Assembly (NCBI GenBank): GCA_964030785.1
Contig: OZ034967.1
Coordinates: forward strand, 48,116,533-48,180,532
Origin: Siderastrea siderea
Taxonomy: Eukaryota; Cnidaria; Anthozoa; Scleractinia; Rhizangiidae
Length of the DNA: 64,000 bases
Reading direction: 5' to 3'
Each line of letters opens with the position of its first letter. The first letter of the stretch is position 1. Positions 1 to 11,879 of the stretch are shown in pieces. Below the pieces are notes generated by a model. That model did no database searches and was not told the origin of the DNA. It was given only the letters and a program-made list of their open reading frames with translations. Position numbers and translations under genes: made by a program.

Positions 1-995
1 AGTTAGCCTACGTAGCAGGTGTAAATGGGGAAAAGGAACAAGAGGCAAATTCCTGAAGAAACCCAGATAACTTGGAACAGGTCTGAGATGCGCAGAATGT
101 ATGCGCAGTAACTCAACCTTTATTAAGCGGCCACTATTCAAAGTTTAGTACAGTTGACATCGCTAACTTGAGCCTTCAAGGGAAATCAGAAAAGGTTGGA
201 GTTATCACGAATTCAAGTTATCGCGGGTTGGGATTCCTGCTGACACCACTAATCACATGTATATTCTTTCAGGAAGACCTGACATGTCCTGTGTACGAAA
301 ACATGAGGAAACTAAAGAAATTGACACAAAAAAACAACATATGTTCCAAACTACAATGCTGCTCAATTTTTGAAAATTGTTTCAAAATAAATTTAGTGTT
401 ATGAAGTATTTTTTCCCATTACACTTTGACAAATGAGGCTTCAGTTATCAAGGATAAAATTATAAAGAAAATGACCTGAAGGGAATAGGAATTCACATTC
501 AGTTGGGAGGAGGTTAGAGTTACCGGGCATTCAAGTTATGAGGGTAAAATTACAGTAGATGCAGAAGCAAATCCAGGGAAATCAATTTTGGTTCGACATA
601 GCCAGGGTTTGAGTTATTGGAGTCAACTGTAACTTGTATCCATTACCAGCCCATATGAGTGTCATATTTTGTCCTGTGTTTTTTCTTTTGTTTGATAATA
701 TAAAGTGGGGCCTTTTTGGTTGGTCTTCAAATGGTGAGGGCATCATATTTATTCCATTTACATTTATTGTAAACAAATATACGTGAAGTTATTTTCCCAC
801 TGTTTCTATTTAACATACATGTATGTACTTGCCTGGTGTTCGTTGGCAAACAAATATGAATAAGACACAAGTTTTTTATTGTTTTTAAACTGTTATAAGG
901 AAACAGCAAAGGACCTGCAAAAAATGCTGGAATAAAGAGTCTGCCTTGACCGACGATGGTTAGAAGAAGGATTCCTTCTTCTTGCTTGTTTGTAG
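1..995. other. no recognisable gene
   Basis: I see no gene, domain or repeat family here. The stretch is AT-rich and all frames are broken often by stops. It is probably intergenic sequence or decayed repeat. Confidence 0.5.
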
Positions 996-1104
996 TGTGT
1001 CAAAAGCCACAATTTTGAGGTGTCTCCATTTCCTTATGACCGCAATGACATGGTGGAAAAGGTCACAAAAGAATATAGCAAGGCATTTGTCAAGAAATGG
1101 GGAG
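996..1104 (+). CDS. possible orphan internal exon
   Basis: A 109-nt open stretch lies between an acceptor-like TTGTTTGTAG (ending at 995) and a donor-like GGTAAAT at 1104/1105. Read from 996 it gives 36 codons beginning CVKSHNFEVSPFPYDRN and ending VKKWG, with a balanced, protein-like composition. I do not recognise the family and found no neighbouring exon that clearly joins it. It could be one exon of a longer gene, a fragment, or chance. Confidence 0.25.
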
Positions 1105-4100
1105 GTAAATACCTGTAATGTTTTTTCAGGCTATGCTATTAAGGTATACATTACGATCAGGCAATTCTAAAGGTGTCCTCCTACCAAATATTTTAAAAAA
1201 GATGTTTTGAGGAACTCGATGATTCTTTGTGTTTCATTGAAGGTAGTATTCTAAAAAAGAAATGTTACCTCACTTTGCAACTATGTATTTGGGAGGGGAG
1301 GTCACTGAAGTATGCACGGTAACTGACCTATTTTATAAGTGATTGCATTGTAACACTGGTACACCAAGTGATCCATTTCAACTGGCCTGGTTTTGTACAA
1401 TAAGAATATTGGGGTCATAAATTTTTTTTTTTTTTTTTAGGAAAATGCAACTTTTGTGACCGTTGAATTTGAATCCAGCTAGCAGTGAGACTTTAATGAC
1501 ACCCCCATTACACAGCTTAATCAAACACGTGAAGACCAACCAATTTCAAAACGTATTTTTGAAAAAGTGAGGCGGCCTATTTCAACCAAACCAACACAGC
1601 TGAAAAGTAGGCACCATAGGAAATATCATAACCGAGAAAAACCTTGCAGCCAGTCCTTGATGAAAAATATATTACTCTGTGAACTTGCCTAATTTCGAGG
1701 ATCTCCAAGTTTTGCCTCAATTTTGAGAGACTTGTCAGCATGAAGAGTGGCGTCAAATTCCCTCGTAATCGGATCTTAAGCCATCAGAAACAAAGGAAAC
1801 ACCAATTTGATTGTCTGTAAGTTCAAGTGGAAGCAAATAAATTGTTTTTAATGACTAAAGCTAGACTCACGTGCGTCCAATTTCCAGCGGTAAGCTTGTT
1901 AGCTTTCGAATTTTGCTCGATGATTCCACAACAGGAAAACATTCTGCCACCCAGACTTTGGCTTATCGTAGTGTATGAAGCAGATCAAGGTGATTACTTT
2001 GCATTTTTCGTTTAATATTGGTCGTACATTGAAGTTTTTTCACAACGAAACGATGCGCATCAAGTGCTGATGAAGCATTAAAACGCCATGTTTACCTCTC
2101 CACAGCTACTGCTGACCACATTTTGTTTGAGTAGGGCTGGCTCACTGGCCGAATTATATTTTCATTTTCATCCATTTTCATATATTTTTGGGTGGTGGTG
2201 AGGAGATACCAGTAAGTTGGGGGAAAGGGGGGTTAAAATTTAGAATTCTTCGACATTATTCTACCTTTAATAAGAATTTTGGAATATGTAGGACTCTTAG
2301 GAGCTAACATTGGAATGTAACTTGCAGTTGCATCTGCAACTGAAATTGCTATCAGTGTATACTTTGCAGATAATTTTTTATGAAAAGAAAAAAAAAAGAA
2401 AAACCTTCAACAACAACAATCCAATAAAACAGAAATTGTTACACAAAAGGCCTCTTCAGTACTTCTTTTATTTCACACGTGACTAGTTCTTTTGGTTCAC
2501 TCGTGATTTAGTTCAGCATTTGCGAGATATCAGTACTGGTGTCATTGTATATATACACCTAATTGAAAAAACGTTGTTGGGTGAAAAGCATAAACCATTG
2601 CCGACGAGACCCAAAGGATTTTTGGGTAGATGTATATGATCATTTGCATACTCAAAATACAAGCCTGTTCCCTTGTGACTGATGTTGATTGCAGCGAGTT
2701 GCATGTGGCAATGTAAACCGTGCAAGCCTACCTGAAAGTGGCCAAATTGGCTACTAAGGGCCAATTTGAGCGCTAAACGTGCGAAATTTGCCAAAGTTTG
2801 CATCCGTACCTGAGTTAAAGCAATTTTTGCTAGAGAACTATTCGGTAGAACTAGGTCCTGCCACTAACCATTCGTTCACTGTTGGGTACATGAGTGACGG
2901 ACGCACAAAGTGCGATATCAAAACAGACAAACAATGCAAGTGAACGGTTTTCAAAATGCAAATCAGTAAATAATTCAGATGTTTCCCACCATACCACTGG
3001 GTCGTATCGTTTATGGTTTGTGGTCTTCTCCCGACAACGTTTTTTTCAATCAGGTATATACTTTTAACGTTCGAAGAGAGTCAATAATCGGAGTAGGTAT
3101 GAGACAAACATGAGTGTTTACACTTTTCTACTTCTTTGACATCTTTTTTCCATGGCAGAAGGCTTGTTTATTTTTCTCTATTTGATTCATACACGTGTCA
3201 ATTGCACAAATTAACTTTATTCACGACTGATCTCCCACACCTGCGCACACCTTTTCAAAACAGCCAGTATCAGGATTCATTGTCTGTTGACCGCCTTTTG
3301 AGAACAAAAATGGAAAAAGCTATGGTCCCTCGCGTGGTGCAAGTGGTGTTGTTCGATTGGCAGACTGCAACGATGAAGTAGCAAATCATCTGATCAGATG
3401 TCATCTTTGCAAAGAGACCCTCAACTGCCTCAGTAAAAAAAGAGGTTAAACTTGCAAGGGCGGGCCTATTTAACTTCCCTCAAGAGGATTGAAATAAAAT
3501 GCGGATATGCTACAGGCATCGCCGCAGGTTAGGAAAGTTTTGGAGGAGTTCTAAAGTGACATGCCAGTATCCTGAGCATAGCGGCAATAAGATCATAAGA
3601 AGCGTGTGCGAGGAAGAGCTGGGGTTAGTTTGGAGATGGCTCAGGACATTTGGAAGCTATTTGGAGTAGTCATTCCGATAGGATCAGGTAGTTCTGTGAT
3701 TATTTTAATAAATACAGTTCTCTTTTTTGTACTTTTCTTAATTGATGCATGTTAACTTTCTTCATGTGAATGAAAAACGTGAACTGGTTAAGGTAAAACA
3801 TGTAAACTCAAAACACCTTGTTATTTTAGTCTTTGTTCTAACCAGGGGCATACAGTGCCTGGCACTTTGTAACGGTATCGGGTATCACACAAACTCATAC
3901 AGTACCAGACACGTTGTAACAGTTTTGTATTATCCATTGTTGTTATTAGCTCAGCATGTAATCAACATTACCTATAAACATAATGCTATTGTGATTACCG
4001 TAAAATCCGTAAAAAAAAGGATGCCATTCCACAGTCTACTCGGACTTGAACGGTCTTCAGAGATACAGAATCGCCTACGACTACTGTTGAGACTACTGCT

Positions 4101-4464
4101 GAACAGCCAGATTAGTTCACAGATACTTTTCAATCATTATTTTGCGGCTGGTTGCTTGGACTGAGCCCAAACGTTTTCTGACGTTTCACACATCACAATA
4201 TGTCATGTGGTCTCACTTGAGTTTCCGCTTTCACTGGCCTTCACTAAAACGTCTCAGTCCGAATTGATCGCTTTGACTTTTTCGATTTTCAACTGTCTCA
4301 TTGTAAATATTATTGTAATTCCTTCTTTGTAAATAAACTTACATCTTTGTAAATAGTAGCGTTTTTCTAGATTATTGTAAATAGTGGTGTCGGAGATCGT
4401 GTTCACTGAAATTCAGATTATCAAGAGAAGACGTTATAGAAGTGATGCCTTCTAAAGGAAGAGA
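1105..4464. other. no recognisable gene
   Basis: Several frames stay open for 60-140 codons (for example 3742-4164), but their composition is not convincing and no motif stands out. A short stretch near 3600-3690 reads [17 protein letters not shown] and is followed by GTAG, so a lone exon is possible. There is a poly-T run near 1420-1438. I call nothing else here. Confidence 0.4.
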
Positions 4465-6705
4465 GGTTGTAAGCGACCATCGGCCACTGATTTTGTAGAA
4501 GCAATCTGCGAGGAAGTTGAGCAGTCTAAGATTGCTGAGCAAGTTTGGACATGATGCAAAGCCTACCAAGCAGGGTCGTCGAGGTGTATTTGTCAGCGAA
4601 ATTCGACCAATGTTTGGTGTCACTCGTAAAGCACAATTGGACTGGTCTTTCTGTTCTCCCCTCATCTCTTTGCAACGAAACAGTGACCAAGATATCTGGG
4701 CTTTCTGTTGATGACGCGAGTAAACTGTCATATTCAGTGCATATTCAAGACTTGATAGCGTATTTCTTGAAAGTCCCAAGACTAGTTGTAGGTGGTACTG
4801 ATTTTCAATTCACTTTTTTATTTTTTGTAGGTGTGCTCTCTCTGTGAAGCTTGTTCTCTTGTTGGCATCAACGGTTCCAATGGCGTAGTCAACAATAATG
4901 GCTTTCCCCTTATTTTATGTCTGCCATCCAGCATGTGCATTGATTGCAGCTGATCGCTTGCCATGCATAACAGGCCATATGATGTCAACGTTTATGGACT
5001 CGGTGGCAAAAGGGCAGGTGTGAATTTTTCATTGCGGTGTGACCACTACAAGATTAATTACAACTATGATAAATATGGTAATAGGGCAAGAGGATTCTCC
5101 CTCTATCAAGACAACAGACCATTTGTGGAGGCAAGCGATGTCTGTTTTGTGTCTCACGAGTTACTGGATTTCCAATGCACCTTGGCATGAGTATATATGA
5201 AATCTGTAAGCTTATATATACGTAACTTAAATCTAACATTTATTTCTAAGTAAGCTTCAATCTTTATTAAAATACCCCGAGCGTGAGCTTCTTTAGCTCC
5301 AGTGCTCTGTAGCGTGAGTTGGGTTTCTTTCTTATTGCTAATAAAGTCACTGCTAAAGCCTAATTGTTTGCATCAAGCTATCATCAAATTTCTTGGGTGA
5401 TTTCACTCGAGTTTATTTTTTTTAACGTGTTGCAAGCGTATCCATTACCATCTCCACTAAACAATCCTAGTTTCCTGATATCCCTTGAATTTTCCCGGGA
5501 ATCTTTTGTCTCTTTATTACTTGTTGTACTCCATTTTCGACCTTTTTTGTTTTTTGTTGTTGTCCTTTCTTGTGTAGGTGTCATGCGTGGGTGTCCTTCA
5601 GTGCATTAATTTTCTGTCTCCTACAACGAAGGTCACCATCTGGAGTCAGGTATGTGATACACATTTATCATACTTCTTTGAGGGAATTTTTTAAAGTTGT
5701 GGATATTAATCCGAATTTGATAACAAAGTTGTTTGCTTCTCATTGTGGATGTTAACACCCATCTGGAATCAAATTGTTATTGTCTGTTAATTGTCTCATT
5801 TATTATGTAATAAAAACTACAATATTGCACTTAATAACCTGAAAACAGTTGACATTAACATGGTGTTGCCATTTTTTTATTCAGATCATTCCTATCATCA
5901 GGCTTAAGTGAAAAGAGTGTTGCCCAAGCCTTTTGGAACGGAGAGCTAGAGGCAGAATTGAGAGAAAGGGGGGCTCTTGATATGTATGGAATGTGGCATA
6001 ATGGCTCTGACAGAGAGGTCATTATGGCACATATTGACCACCTAAGGGCCAAAAGCAATTATTTGCACCTCCTAGAGGATTGCACTAATGGCAAGGCAAG
6101 GCCAGAGGTTAGTGAATGTAGTGTCGAGACATTTTTTCTAGTAATTTCCGTTCCTGATCATCACTCTATAAAAATGTGGAAATGATTTTTTCTCTGCTTT
6201 TTGTGTCTATGTTAATCAGGATGTGGTAAATCGTGGGAAGCAGACAGTCAGTGGAAGCTGATGTTTGCACATTGCATGATGAAGAAAAGGGTAAGATTTG
6301 CAATTTTATTTTTCTTGTTTGGAAGAAGGCCTTGTTCCCTGAATTTCCTCTTTCCAGTGGCCTATTATTTGCCCAGATTTTCCAGATATGGCCAGTTATA
6401 TTTTTTATGCTACATTAATTATTCCCACAATGGAATGCCTTATAATAATTATTAGTAAATGTAATAGTTTTGGTGTTGGTTTTCAATTTATTTTCAAATC
6501 TTAATCTTTCTTTATTTTTCATTTTTCAGAATGTTGTTGATGGTCATGAACTACCCAGATGTTTGCACTCCTGCCCCTGTCCATGGAAAGGCATTTTGCC
6601 GAGAGCACATGGATTTTCTTAGTTCAAAGCATCCATCCATTCCCACTGATATTCGTGGGTTTTTGAAGCATTGTGGTGTTTTCAAGGATGACGGTAAAAC
6701 AAAGA
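4465..6705 (+). pseudogene. CxC5-like cysteine-cluster gene (KDZ-associated type), multi-exon, probably broken
   Basis: Four exon-like blocks on the plus strand resemble the CxC5-type cysteine-rich proteins I remember as linked to KDZ (Kyakuja-Dileera-Zisupton) elements. Block 1 (about 4465-4790) reads DFVEAICEEVE and later DDASKLSY and FLKVPRLVVGGTDFQF. Block 2 (4831-5190, after TTTTTGTAG) starts VCSLCEACSLVG and contains NYDKYGNRARGF and RPFVEASDV. Block 3 (5885-6107) contains AQAFWNGELEAELRERGAL. Block 4 is split into 6220-6290 (WKLMFAHCM) and 6530-6705 (NYPDVCTPAP, GKAFCREH). Each block has a plausible acceptor or donor. Signs of decay: a TGA inside block 1 (about 4553), a TGA in block 2 at 4951-4953, and splice phases that do not join cleanly before the last two exons. 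The role of CxC5 proteins is unknown; metal or DNA binding is inferred from the cysteines. Confidence 0.45.
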
Positions 6706-7519
6706 GTACGTGTTTTTCAGTCAAAATGTACCAGACTGCGTTTATATTATTTTAAACCAGTGTAATGAGTCCTTGGATCTGTCTTGAACTTTACATGCAC
6801 ATGTCAGGAAAAGGTTGATTAATCAACCATTTAATCTTGACTTCAATTTTGTTATTGCCAGTTTAACAGGAGCATTACAAGTTATGTTCAATAAGGATTA
6901 CAAAAATTATTAGTCTATTAATCATGGATTATGATGGATTCCCAGTTGTGCCAATACAATTTTTTAATGAATTTGTGTGTACCCATTGTGATACATGCTG
7001 TAGCTATAACTCGTTAATTATAAGACAGCTTCCAAAACAAGTTAAAAGTAGCCGTTGGCTTTTTCTCGTTTTGCCCAAAACTCTCATGATCTGGGAGTCT
7101 CTCTCTTGTTTTCTCAGAATGTAATTTCAAGCTATAGCTTTGTTCCTAACGTTAACTCTTGTGAACTTAGTCTAACTTATTTAGTTTTAACTCTTGACTC
7201 TTGATGTTGTTTGGCTTGTGCCTTTCATTGTTTTATTTCCTTTCATGTCAATCTATTTCCCACAAACCACTTGACTCTACAGGGAATGAAATAATGAAAT
7301 CTTGCTGATACCACAGGAGGAAACATATCAAACTCCTAGACACAAAACTCAGTTTTGTGATAGGTTGAAAACACGTTTGACTGAAGCAGAGTTCAGCCAT
7401 CTACTAAACGTTGCATAGCTGTAAAGAAGCTACAACTTTAATTTGCTGACGAAAGGGGTCTATAGATCACCCTCTGTGATGCTAAACACAACATCCTGTT
7501 ACAGAATTTAACGGAAACC
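6706..7519. other. no recognisable gene
   Basis: AT-rich sequence after the last CxC5-like exon, with no domain or repeat that I recognise. It may be intron or downstream flank of that gene. Confidence 0.4.
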
Positions 7520-7631
7520 GGTCGTTTTGTACCCAAGTCGAATTGTACCCAGTCCATTCGTACTCACACATTGGTTCATTCGTACCCAGTATTCAGTTGA
7601 TTCGTACCCTTATTCTAGTCGATTCGTTAAC
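7520..7631. repeat. degenerate short repeat of ATTCGTACCC type
   Basis: About six related words of the form (A)TTCGTACCCA or TTGTACCCA recur every 15-28 bp between GTCGTTTTGTACCCAAG and the final GATTCGTTAAC. Examples are CGAATTGTACCCAGTC, CATTCGTACTCACAC, CATTCGTACCCAGT and GATTCGTACCC. The spacing varies, so this is not a clean microsatellite. It may be a decayed minisatellite or the subterminal array of an unidentified DNA transposon. Confidence 0.5.
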
Positions 7632-8223
7632 ACACGTAACAAACTAAATACAACTAAATAATAATAAAAAGTGAGCTTCTTGCCAGCTTTAATACTATGG
7701 TATGTTCTGTTGATCTTAGGTATCTATGCGTGCGTTGCCCCACAAGCAAGTTATACATTACGTATCCACCTTCACAACACCAGCAAAGTTACGTTTTTGA
7801 ACGTGTGCTTTTGAATTCTGAAATAATACTTCTAGCCGTGAACATTGTAAGAATCAATTGAAATAAAAAAGGATACACGTACTTGTTGTGTGATGTTTAC
7901 TTTGGACATGTTATCCTTCAGTCTGATTCTCTGCATCTCATTTTTCATTCGCTTTAAGGAGCGAAGTTCGGTGTTGAAATGTGCACTCATTTGTTTTACT
8001 ATTCTCTGGATCCACTTTGACAAGATTTGCTTGTGAGCCGATTTATTATTCTTTTCATTGCTTATAAGTTTTCCAAATCATTAAGTGACGTTCAAAACGA
8101 TTGTTTCTAACCTAATCTTTTCCAGCACCTCAAGTGGAGTTTGAGGAATTTAAATGTATTATTTTTCACAAGACACTTATAGACAAATCATGTTAAATAA
8201 AATGATTACAGAGACGCTAATAG

Positions 8224-8639
8224 CATAATCATGGAGGGGAACCTGGCCTTCCGGTGGTGGCGCAGATTAAGACAGCAGTGAAATGTAAGGCAGCAGAGGA
8301 CCTCTTCAGACCAGCTTCCACGATAGTTGATGAGGTGCTACTTGAACAGATGGATGATGAAGCCTGTCCTACCCTTCCAGGACCAGAGTGCTTAGCCCAC
8401 GCAGCCAACAGATTCCGGCAAACCCAACTACCGGTCGGTCCCGTTGATCTGAACTTTTCACTTGACGAAAACAACCTCCCAGAGAACTTTCTGCACGGAG
8501 ACATTGACGTTAGAGGAAGGAGGTACCTTATCTTCGCCACAGAGAAGCAACTCACGACCCTCAGGGGTTGTTATTTTGACGTTCACATTGTAGCGGGATT
8601 TCTGTTCCTACGATTTTGCGGAAACTTGAAGAGTCCAGG
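8224..8639 (+). pseudogene. FLYWCH/MULE-type transposase fragment
   Basis: The frame from 8224 starts with His-Asn-His, like the end of a FLYWCH zinc finger. It runs into AAEDLFRPASTIVDEVL, then LPENFLHGDIDVRGRRYLIF and ATEKQL. That order is familiar from animal FLYWCH proteins that carry a MULE transposase domain. The final 25 codons (CYFDVHIVAGFLFLRF) do not look like the expected continuation into the catalytic VDGTF block. A good donor, AGTCCAG/GTAAGATG, sits at 8639/8640. The catalytic domain is absent nearby, because a piggyBac element starts 260 bp downstream. I treat this as a stranded exon or fragment. The unrelated open frame on the opposite strand is a shadow. Confidence 0.5.
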
Positions 8640-9114
8640 TAAGATGTTATTATAAGCTGATTCTAGAAGTTTAAACCAAATCATAGCGCTCAGTTTTGTT
8701 AGAATAGCAATTTCATCAAAAAATTAGTGTTCAATAAAAGCAAAATCAAGCAAAATCAACGAAAAGTACATCTTCGTGCTGACATAGGTATTATTTTTCG
8801 ATAAATTGTGTGTAAAATGCGAAAGTTTCAAGGCAATCGAGTAAGAAATGACGATGTTATTAGAGTTTTTAGAGAGGCATAGAGCACGTCACGTCACCTT
8901 AACCCTTTACCTTCTGAGCCCCAATCAGATCGGGGCAGATGACGTAGTTTTAGTTTTCGCCATTTTCGAGGCCAGCGGTTTACCCCCTCAATCTACGCGT
9001 GCGCATTGCGTTCTCGGAAAAGAAAGCTTTCTTTCGACGCGAAGCACGTGAAAATCGGCTAAATACTCGAATTTTGCGAATCTTTTATCGAACGAAAATT
9101 CTTTTTAGAGTGAG

Positions 9115-11174
9115 ATGGCGTCACGAAATCAAAGACAAAGGAGAGCACCAGAAAGATACGGAATTTCATTTGGAATACCATTCGGAGGCAAAGATTCTGA
9201 CCTCGAACTGGAAGAAGATGAAGTCGAGCAGGCTGGCGATTTCGGATCTGTGACAAATCCTTTCCCAAGTTCCACCAATGAAGAACTTGACGAGCCTCAG
9301 AGAAGAAGAAGGAAGAGACAAAGGCCAAATACAGAAGCTGCAAATGTTTCTGAGCCCTCAGTTTCGTCAGAAAGTGAGGAATATGACCCTAATTCTCAGT
9401 CGCATTTGTTCTCGGATGATGACAATGAAGAAGAGTTTGTTGGCTTTCCGAATCGGGACTTTGAATGGCAAGAACCCGAACCCGAAATAAGTCCTCCTCA
9501 ACCATGTGTTCAGCCGACCGGACCAAAAACGGAACTACCCGAGGAAGCATCTGCCTTGGACTTTTTTCAGCTCTTTCTTGACGCGGAACTGCTTGTATAT
9601 CTTGTTTGTGAAACGAACAGATTTGCTGAGCAAAGTCAAACAAAAGCTGGAAAAAGAAATCCATTGTGGAAAGAAGCTCTGACTGTTTCAGAACTCAAAG
9701 CTTGACTGGGGCTTCTGATTGCCATGGGAATTCATCAGCTTCCCCAAATTGCCAACTACTGGTCTGGAGAGTGGGTTCTTGGAGTGCCAGCATTTGCTTC
9801 CATAATGACAAGAGATCGTTTCTTGGTCATTCTAAGGTACTTGCATTTCAATGACAATGATGCTATGCCACCCCGAGGAGACCCAGCATTTGACAAGCTG
9901 TACAAGGTGAGGCCTCTAATCAAAGCCCTAAAACAGCGCTTTCAACAGGAGTACAGCCCTCACTTTATGCAGGCAGTTGATGAGGCCATGATTACATACA
10001 AAGGCAGAACCTCCCTAAAGCAATACATGCCAATGAAGCCCATCAAGAGAGGTCTCAAAGCTTGGGTACGGGCGGATTCCATTTCTTCATATTTTTGTGA
10101 TTTCAACATATACGAAGGAAAAGATGACGCACAAGGTAATAGGCTCAGGTACAAAGTCGTCACAACCCTTTGCGAAGTTCTGTTTGAAAAGAACTACTAG
10201 ATTTTCTTTGACAATTTCTTCACCAGTGTTGCCCTCATGGAAGATTTACTGGAGAAGCAAACATTTGCCTGTGGAACTTTGAGGGCAAATTCAAAAGGCT
10301 TGCCTGTTGACATTGTCCCTAAGAAAGGTGATAAGTTGGCAAGAGGATCAGCTTGTGTCGTACAAAGGGACGCCTTGTGGCATTGACTTGGCAGGACAGA
10401 AAACCCATTCATTTCCTGAGTACCATCAGTCCTGCTCCCAAACCTGATGAGGAGGTTTTTACTACACGGAGCAAGAAGGATGGTACTCAGGAAGATGTTC
10501 GCTGTCCTGAAGTTGTCCAGATGTACAACAAATACATGGGGGCTGTGGATCAAAATGATCAAATGTGCTCCTACAACAACAACAACAACAACCATTTTAT
10601 TTTGCCAAATTAAATACAAAAAATTACACTGTAAACTAAATTAACTAAAATAAGCAAAAAAAACTACCCAGAAAAGAAATTAACTAAACGAGCTGAGTAG
10701 TTACAAAAAAATTAAATTGGTTTGACTAGGTTGTACTTAAAAGAAGACAAAAGTAAAATAAGACAAGTAATAAGTAACTAAGTACAGTGGGGGTTCAAAC
10801 AAAGAAATGGCCACCAAGAGTTTTCTTCTTCTTACTTGAGAGAAGCACTGTAAATGCCTTCATCTGCGAGACAGTCTCCTAACCATTCTCCACGTAACCA
10901 ACTGGCATTTCGTGTTGACTTGATTCATAAACTGGTGGAGAACTTTTGTGGATGAATGAATTTGGGGAGGCCCAGAATTCATCCCTTGGAAGCAAGGTTC
11001 ACAGAGAGGCACTTCCCAGAACATGTCCCTTTCAATGCCAAGAGAAGACCGAAAGAACGGGAGTGCGCTGTGTGTAAAGCTGGGGGCCGGGTGAAGCGCT
11101 CATCATTTATGTGCCCAGACTGTAATGTTGGACTGTGTGTGACGCCATGCTTCAGGGCCTATCACACAAAATAA
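9115..11174 (+). pseudogene. piggyBac transposase (DDE_Tnp_1_7, PGBD-like), broken
   Basis: An acidic N-terminus (9115-9705) leads into the DDE transposase domain. That domain contains ELKA-stop-LGLLIAMG, the first catalytic Asp in MQAVDEAMITYKGR, FFDNFFTS with the second, and MYNKYMGAVDQNDQ with the third. A cysteine-rich C-terminal finger follows (CAVCKAGG, CPDCNVGLC, CFRAYH) and ends at 11174. Breaks: TGA at 9703-9705, TAG at 10198-10200, a frameshift near 10350-10380, an insertion at about 10573-10795 directly after QMCSY, further loss of frame across the VFFFLLE and LAFRVDLIHKLVENF segments, and a TGA just before the finger. All catalytic segments are still recognisable, so the decay is recent to moderate. 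Active piggyBac transposases excise and insert at TTAA without leaving a footprint. Confidence 0.85.
10573..10795 (-). mobile_element. short retroelement 3' end inserted in the piggyBac transposase
   Basis: The transposase reading frame is lost after QMCSY and returns as KKWPPRVFFFLLE from 10802, so about 220 bp has been inserted. The insert opens with (CAA)n and then CCATTTTATT. On the minus strand this reads AATAAAATGG followed by (TTG)n, like the polyadenylation signal and simple-repeat tail of a LINE or SINE inserted in minus orientation. No coding sequence or clear target duplication is visible. Confidence 0.5.
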
Positions 11175-11606
11175 AACTTGAATAGTTTTCCAGCATAAAC
11201 TATTCTTAGAGACTGTGTATTTGACCTGGTATCCATTTCTCGGTTCAATATAAATTCATACATTTTACAAATATTTCTCTTAGGACAAAACAAGTGACAC
11301 AACAAGGTTTTGGTGCACTTTATTGACTTATAAGGCTCCTCTCATGTTGCAGAAGAGTAACTTCACTAATTTTGTGAAAAAAAAAACCTCCGAAAATTCC
11401 TGAAAAGAGAGTGTTGTAAGTTAGTTTTTCTAAATTTTAGTTAGATATTAACACGTTTACAAAAGGTGGCAAATTTTATAAGCTTTCGGTAAATATATAG
11501 GTCTGTAGGGTTTTCTTTAAAGACTGTGAGAGAAAAAGGGTATTTCTATAGCAACCTCTGAAATGTGACAAAATGTTTGAAAAAAGTCAGGAAGTAAAGG
11601 GTTAAG

Positions 11607-11879
11607 GTCAGGACCACTATTTTCATGATATGAAGTTTAATTATGCTCAATTGTACATCATTTCGGTATTGATTGAAACCGTCAAATAATCACGGAATGT
11701 AAACATCGATGTATGTAATAGAGCTGCTTTGTCCAGCCAACTTGTAATCTTATATATATAATAATAATAGTAATAATAATAAACAGTTTTAACAAAGTGG
11801 TCTACTTTTAATTATTCAATTTTAAGTTATGATCTACTCACGCAGTTCCAACATGAAGGGAACGAAACTTCAAGAGTTC
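11607..11879. other. no gene; AT-rich with a TAA microsatellite
   Basis: Flank of the piggyBac element. The only notable feature is TATATATA followed by interrupted (ATA/TAA)n at about 11750-11781. Confidence 0.5.

Larger units (their letters stand above)
8903..11602 (+). mobile_element. piggyBac DNA transposon, complete ends, inactive
   Basis: The element is bounded by TTAA at 8899-8902 and TTAA at 11603-11606, the usual piggyBac target duplication. Its ends are inverted repeats: CCCTTTACCTTC at the left and GAAGTAAAGGG at the right (which reads CCCTTTACTTC on the other strand). It encloses a plus-strand piggyBac transposase relic at 9115-11174. The size, 2,700 bp, is typical for the superfamily even though about 220 bp is a later insertion. 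Ends and duplication are intact, so the element could in principle be moved by a transposase from elsewhere, but its own gene is dead. Confidence 0.88.
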
